Shown here one piece after another: positions 7,664 through 10,797 of a stretch of DNA of 10,797 bases; positions within the stretch are counted from its first letter, which is position 1; each line of letters starts with the position of its first letter. Both the position numbers and the translations under genes were made by a program. The DNA lies in the NCBI GenBank assembly GCA_002362595.1, contig DEUO01000042.1, forward strand, positions 1 through 10,797. Reading direction: 5' to 3'. Source of the DNA: Caryophanales bacterium UBA3260 (GTDB taxonomy: Bacteria > Bacillota_I > Bacilli_A > RF39 > UBA660). The notes beneath the pieces are model-generated. The model had not been told where the DNA came from, did no database searches, and worked only from the letters and a program-made list of their open reading frames with translations.

Positions 7664-10600
7664 CTATGATAACAAACCCATATAATATTTCCAAGCAAGT
7701 ACCTTAAATACTCTTTGATCTAAATCATTCTGTGTAATATTACCTTCGTTATATGCACTTAATATCTCATTATATGCTGTAGAATACTTATCTGATACAA
7801 GTAATATATGATTACCTGCTGTAAAAGCCTTTATATATTGATTAGTAATACCACTACTAGCACCCATAGATAAATCATCAGTTATTGCTAATCCAGTAAA
7901 CCCTAATTCATCAAATAACAATTGATGAACTGCATATGATAATGATGCTGGATTCTCTTTATCTAACGCAGAAATAATATTATGAGATATTAATACTGAT
8001 TCTACTCCAGCATTAATTCCAGCAACAAAAGGAATTAAATGCTTATTACGTAATTCTTCTAAACTAGTTTGATCTACAGATGAAGAAGTATGAGTATCAG
8101 CATTATTTCCATAACCAGGGAAATGTTTTAAAGAATGACTAATTCCACTATTCTTACTATTTTCAATAACTGTCTTAACAAACTCTCCTGTAGTAGCAGC
8201 ATCTTGTCCTAAAGTTCTTTTATAAATAAATGATCCCGAACTTGCTATATCAGCAACTGGTGCTAAATTAATATTTAAACCTAATCTCTTCAACATAGAA
8301 TTCTTAACCTGTGTTTCTTGCTTTACTAAATTAAAATTATTACCACTATCTTTATACAAATCACTAGGTGATTTAAAGCCATTAAAAGTAACAGTAACAC
8401 CATTTTCAACTCTTGTATAATTATTAAATAAATTAGGATAATTCTTTAACTCATTAGTAACCAAATTAGTATTTCTAGCAATTCTAGTTACAGTACCACC
8501 TTCTTCATCAACAGGTAGCATTAAAGGTATTTTAGCTTTAGCTTGTAAACCAGATATCATTGATACTACTTGAGATTCTGTTTTATTTACAAAAGCATCA
8601 GCAAAGAATAAAACACCACCAACATCATAATTAGTAACTGCCTCTTGTGCTTTACTTGGACTACTATTTGTATATGATACAACTAATAATTGTCCAATCT
8701 TCTCTTTTGTAGACATTGTTTGCAATTTATCATATGCCTTATCATAATAAGCAGAGAATATTCCATTATCATCCCATTCATCAGGATATGTCTTCTTTTC
8801 AACATAATCTGGATCTTTTATTTCAGAAGCCGGTATAACTACAACTGGTCTAGCACCTCTCATTGAATCATTAGTTAAACTAGATACAGAACCAAAGAAT
8901 CCATCTCCGCCTATCAAATAAGCATTACTACCATTAGCTTCTCCCCAAAAAGTAGTATTATTTAACCATTCATACTTAACACTTGGATTTTCTGTAGCAC
9001 TACATCCTCGATTATTACCATTATTTGTATAGCCAAAAACACATCCAATAACATTTGTAAGTTCATCATATGATATAGGTCTACTTGTCGAATGTAAATT
9101 ATAAGAATTATTTAAATACGTTGAATAATCATTTATAGCTGTTAAAGAATCTTTAAATCCCATAGTGCCATAAGTTGGAAATCCATTCTTATCTCCAATA
9201 GCTTTAGAATTCTGCTTACCAACTTCATCTGAAGAAACACTAGAATTAGTTGTACAACTATTATAAGCTGTACAAGTTTTATTTGTATATAAATTATATT
9301 TAGCAAACAAAGTATAATTAGTACCATCATAATTCAATACATTAAAACATTCTGTACCAATACAGATTTCATCTCCAACATTTTCACCAGTACCAGAAAC
9401 AAATGATACATTAGGATTCTTTCCTGGTATATGAACTTTTACTGTTATTAAAGGTCTTACTCCTCTATACCTTTCTTGTGTCAAATTAGCGGTAATAGTT
9501 GGTGCTCTAAAATATCCATCTGATCCAACTATATATATTGTTCCATTTTCTGGTGTCATCGTAAAATAAGTAGTACTAGTTACCCATTCATAATCAGGGG
9601 TATCACAATTACTATCACTAGTAGAATTAACAACACAACCCAATCCTACAAGCTCATCCCTTGTAATAAGCGCAGCACTTACACTATCTATTCCTAATCC
9701 ATCAGCCAAGTACTCTATATAATTTCTATATTCATCTACATATGGCTTAACTACACTATTAGCATATGAATTATCAGTCTCATTCTTCCCATATGGGACT
9801 GTAGCAGTAGTTGGAAAACCTCCCGAAGGTTTAGTACCATAAGCATCTACCGATTGCTTACCATATCTATCAGTAACATCTTCCTTAATAAGAACTTTCT
9901 CATTATTCTTATTAGTTACTTCTTTATAATTATTCCAATCACTATAATTTCTACCAACATTTAGATTATATTTAGCAAGCATTTTCACAGTACCATTATG
10001 ATCATTACTTATAGTATAAAAACATTCCTCACCAAAACAATACTCTTCTCCTACTTCTAAATTATATATCGGATTTACTTTTTCAGTCTCTTCATAATAT
10101 CCAACTTTTTTAACATCTAAAGAACAAGTATATGTATTTTCATAAGTATCTTCTGATGAAAGAATAAACGGATTGGCCGTACTTCCATCTCCACTTACAA
10201 TATATAAATCAGAACTAATAGTAATAACTGGAAGTACATATGCTACTTCACTAGCAATATCTGAAGGATAAGCTTTTAAAGTTCTATAACCTAAAGCAAC
10301 ATAATTCATTGTATCATTATAATAACCCAAAGGAGATGAAGTTATAATATATCTATTATAAGCTTCTAACCATGAGGCATCATTTGATTTCGTTATACCA
10401 GAATATACTAATTCATCTGCTGTTAACATACCAACTGGATAAGTTAACTTTCCATTACCATTAGAACTTTCCTTAGTAAAAGCATCATTCTTATTAGGAA
10501 TCTTAAAAGACGGAGCCAAATTATTAGCAATAGAACTTGCTCTTCCAGCACTTTCATACAAAGCAGTATGTGTACCATACCCTAACCCTTCATAAGTATT

Positions 10601-10797
10601 AGAATCGCTAACCTTAGAATAATCAGTTAATATACTTCTATTATTATAATAAACATCATCTATAATATATTTTTCATATAGAGAATTTAAAAGATTATTA
10701 GAATACCATTCATCTATCTTCTTCTTAAAATAAGAATCATTAGTATTAGTATGAGCTTCATCATATGTAGAAGCATTTAAATCGCCATACATATAAC
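7664..10797 (-). CDS. Modular surface protein with C-terminal GH3 (NagZ-like) beta-N-acetylglucosaminidase domain, 5' end missing
   Basis: The frame is open to the right edge. The first Met in the window (10792) has no room for a ribosome binding site and no signal peptide follows, so it is probably internal. Residues below count from that Met. Three related modules cover about 1-197, 244-453 and 470-655. A linker then leads to a GH3 domain at about 683-1041. The domain shows EKIGQLLVV (697-705), PVDEEGGTVTRI (760-771), the NagZ-type signature KHFPGYGNNADTH (889-901) with the putative acid/base dyad D899 and H901, and ITDDLSMGA (970-978) with the nucleophile D972. NagZ-type enzymes remove N-acetylglucosamine from peptidoglycan fragments and related glycans by a two-step retaining mechanism. 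The C-terminus has no membrane segment or LPXTG. Display or secretion would depend on the missing N-terminus. Substrate is inferred from motif type only. Confidence 0.93.
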   Translation of the reverse strand, partial: YMYGDLNASTYDEAHTNTNDSYFKKKIDEWYSNNLLNSLYEKYIIDDVYYNNRSILTDYSKVSDSNTYEGLGYGTHTALYESAGRASSIANNLAPSFKIPNKNDAFTKESSNGNGKLTYPVGMLTADELVYSGITKSNDASWLEAYNRYIITSSPLGYYNDTMNYVALGYRTLKAYPSDIASEVAYVLPVITISSDLYIVSGDGSTANPFILSSEDTYENTYTCSLDVKKVGYYEETEKVNPIYNLEVGEEYCFGEECFYTISNDHNGTVKMLAKYNLNVGRNYSDWNNYKEVTNKNNEKVLIKEDVTDRYGKQSVDAYGTKPSGGFPTTATVPYGKNETDNSYANSVVKPYVDEYRNYIEYLADGLGIDSVSAALITRDELVGLGCVVNSTSDSNCDTPDYEWVTSTTYFTMTPENGTIYIVGSDGYFRAPTITANLTQERYRGVRPLITVKVHIPGKNPNVSFVSGTGENVGDEICIGTECFNVLNYDGTNYTLFAKYNLYTNKTCTAYNSCTTNSSVSSDEVGKQNSKAIGDKNGFPTYGTMGFKDSLTAINDYSTYLNNSYNLHSTSRPISYDELTNVIGCVFGYTNNGNNRGCSATENPSVKYEWLNNTTFWGEANGSNAYLIGGDGFFGSVSSLTNDSMRGARPVVVIPASEIKDPDYVEKKTYPDEWDDNGIFSAYYDKAYDKLQTMSTKEKIGQLLVVSYTNSSPSKAQEAVTNYDVGGVLFFADAFVNKTESQVVSMISGLQAKAKIPLMLPVDEEGGTVTRIARNTNLVTNELKNYPNLFNNYTRVENGVTVTFNGFKSPSDLYKDSGNNFNLVKQETQVKNSMLKRLGLNINLAPVADIASSGSFIYKRTLGQDAATTGEFVKTVIENSKNSGISHSLKHFPGYGNNADTHTSSSVDQTSLEELRNKHLIPFVAGINAGVESVLISHNIISALDKENPASLSYAVHQLLFDELGFTGLAITDDLSMGASSGITNQYIKAFTAGNHILLVSDKYSTAYNEILSAYNEGNITQNDLDQRVFKVLAWKYYMGLLS
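7670..8746 (-). other. GH3 catalytic domain (NagZ subgroup)
   Basis: Residues about 683-1041 of the modular protein. Catalytic D899/H901 are encoded at 8098-8090 and the nucleophile D972 at 7879-7877. The D-x-H motif on the loop after KHFPG separates the NagZ subgroup from other GH3 beta-glucosidases. A loop of about 25 extra residues (around 780-815, including VENGVTVTFNGF) lies between the EEGG motif and LGLNINLAPVADI, longer than in typical NagZ as I remember it. Confidence 0.85.
8828..9385 (-). repeat. Protein module 3 (Cys-paired repeat)
   Basis: Residues about 470-655. Landmarks shared with module 2 in the same order: C-x4-C (C477, C482, in ICIGTECF), FAKYNL (496-501), GFPT (537-540), ISYDEL (573-578), GC (C584) with a partner Cys (C597), YEWLNNTTFW (607-616), GDGFF (629-633), RGARPVVVI (645-653). 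The DNA has diverged, so the duplication is old. Confidence 0.75.
9434..10063 (-). repeat. Protein module 2 (Cys-paired repeat)
   Basis: Residues about 244-453. Landmarks: C-x4-C (C252, C257, in YCFGEECF), LAKYNL (272-277), GFPT (325-328), ITRDEL (376-381), GC (C386) with partner C396, YEWVTSTTYF (401-410), SDGYF (424-428), RGVRPLITV (443-451). It is homologous to module 3 by these ordered matches. Confidence 0.75.
10202..10792 (-). repeat. Protein module 1 (distant member of the same repeat, possibly incomplete)
   Basis: Residues about 1-197. It shares the later landmarks of modules 2 and 3 more loosely: LTADEL (123-128, compare ITRDEL), a Trp/Tyr-rich stretch (WLEAYNRYIITSSPLGYY, 141-158), and a closing strand AYVLPVITI (184-192) in place of RGVRPLITV. 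It lacks the cysteine pairs. It opens with KIDEWYSNNL (25-34), a motif I associate with DUF6273-like surface modules of gut Bacillota; that link is from memory and unverified. Confidence 0.55.

Noticed and set aside
9142..9330. Minus-strand open frame of 62 codons inside the GH3 gene
   Set aside because: Shifted-frame shadow of module 3, with no start signal; the main frame is uninterrupted here.

Overview
The window is very AT-rich. Every gene lies on the minus strand, so transcription runs from high to low coordinates. Tryptophans are encoded by TGG and frames end at normal stops, so the standard bacterial code fits. The Bacillota-style DnaK, the HrcA/CIRCE heat-shock control, the strong Gram-positive ribosome binding sites and the modular surface proteins suggest a low-GC member of Bacillota. 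An uncultured host-associated lineage of the RF39/Erysipelotrichales/Mollicutes-adjacent kind is my best guess, but it is an inference from style rather than from a database match.

Reading in the direction of transcription, the first feature (10797-7664) is the C-terminal 1043 codons of a large, probably secreted protein. Three related cysteine-bearing modules precede a glycoside hydrolase family 3 domain of the NagZ (beta-N-acetylglucosaminidase) type. Its own intrinsic terminator follows. Next is a small membrane-anchored protein with an Ig-like outer domain (7540-7091), which has its own promoter and terminator.

The centre is a heat-shock operon: hrcA (6969-5971), grpE (5913-5275), dnaK (5246-3414), pepF (3350-1545) and dnaJ (1545-415). 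It is driven by a near-perfect housekeeping promoter flanked by two CIRCE elements, one good and one degenerate. HrcA is expected to repress the whole unit, DnaK/DnaJ/GrpE to form the chaperone cycle, and PepF to cut short peptides. The M3-family peptidase between dnaK and dnaJ, coupled to dnaJ by a TAATG overlap and preceded by a perfect 12-bp stem-loop, is the main departure from the classical hrcA-grpE-dnaK-dnaJ order.

After the dnaJ terminator, whose stem contains the dnaJ stop codon, a new promoter drives a second small membrane-anchored protein that runs off the left edge (331-1).

No RNA gene, CRISPR array, insertion sequence or phage gene is visible, and no gap between genes exceeds about 125 bases. 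The operon itself is housekeeping. The parts most worth a second look are the pepF insertion, the dual-CIRCE promoter geometry and the modular GH3 protein.
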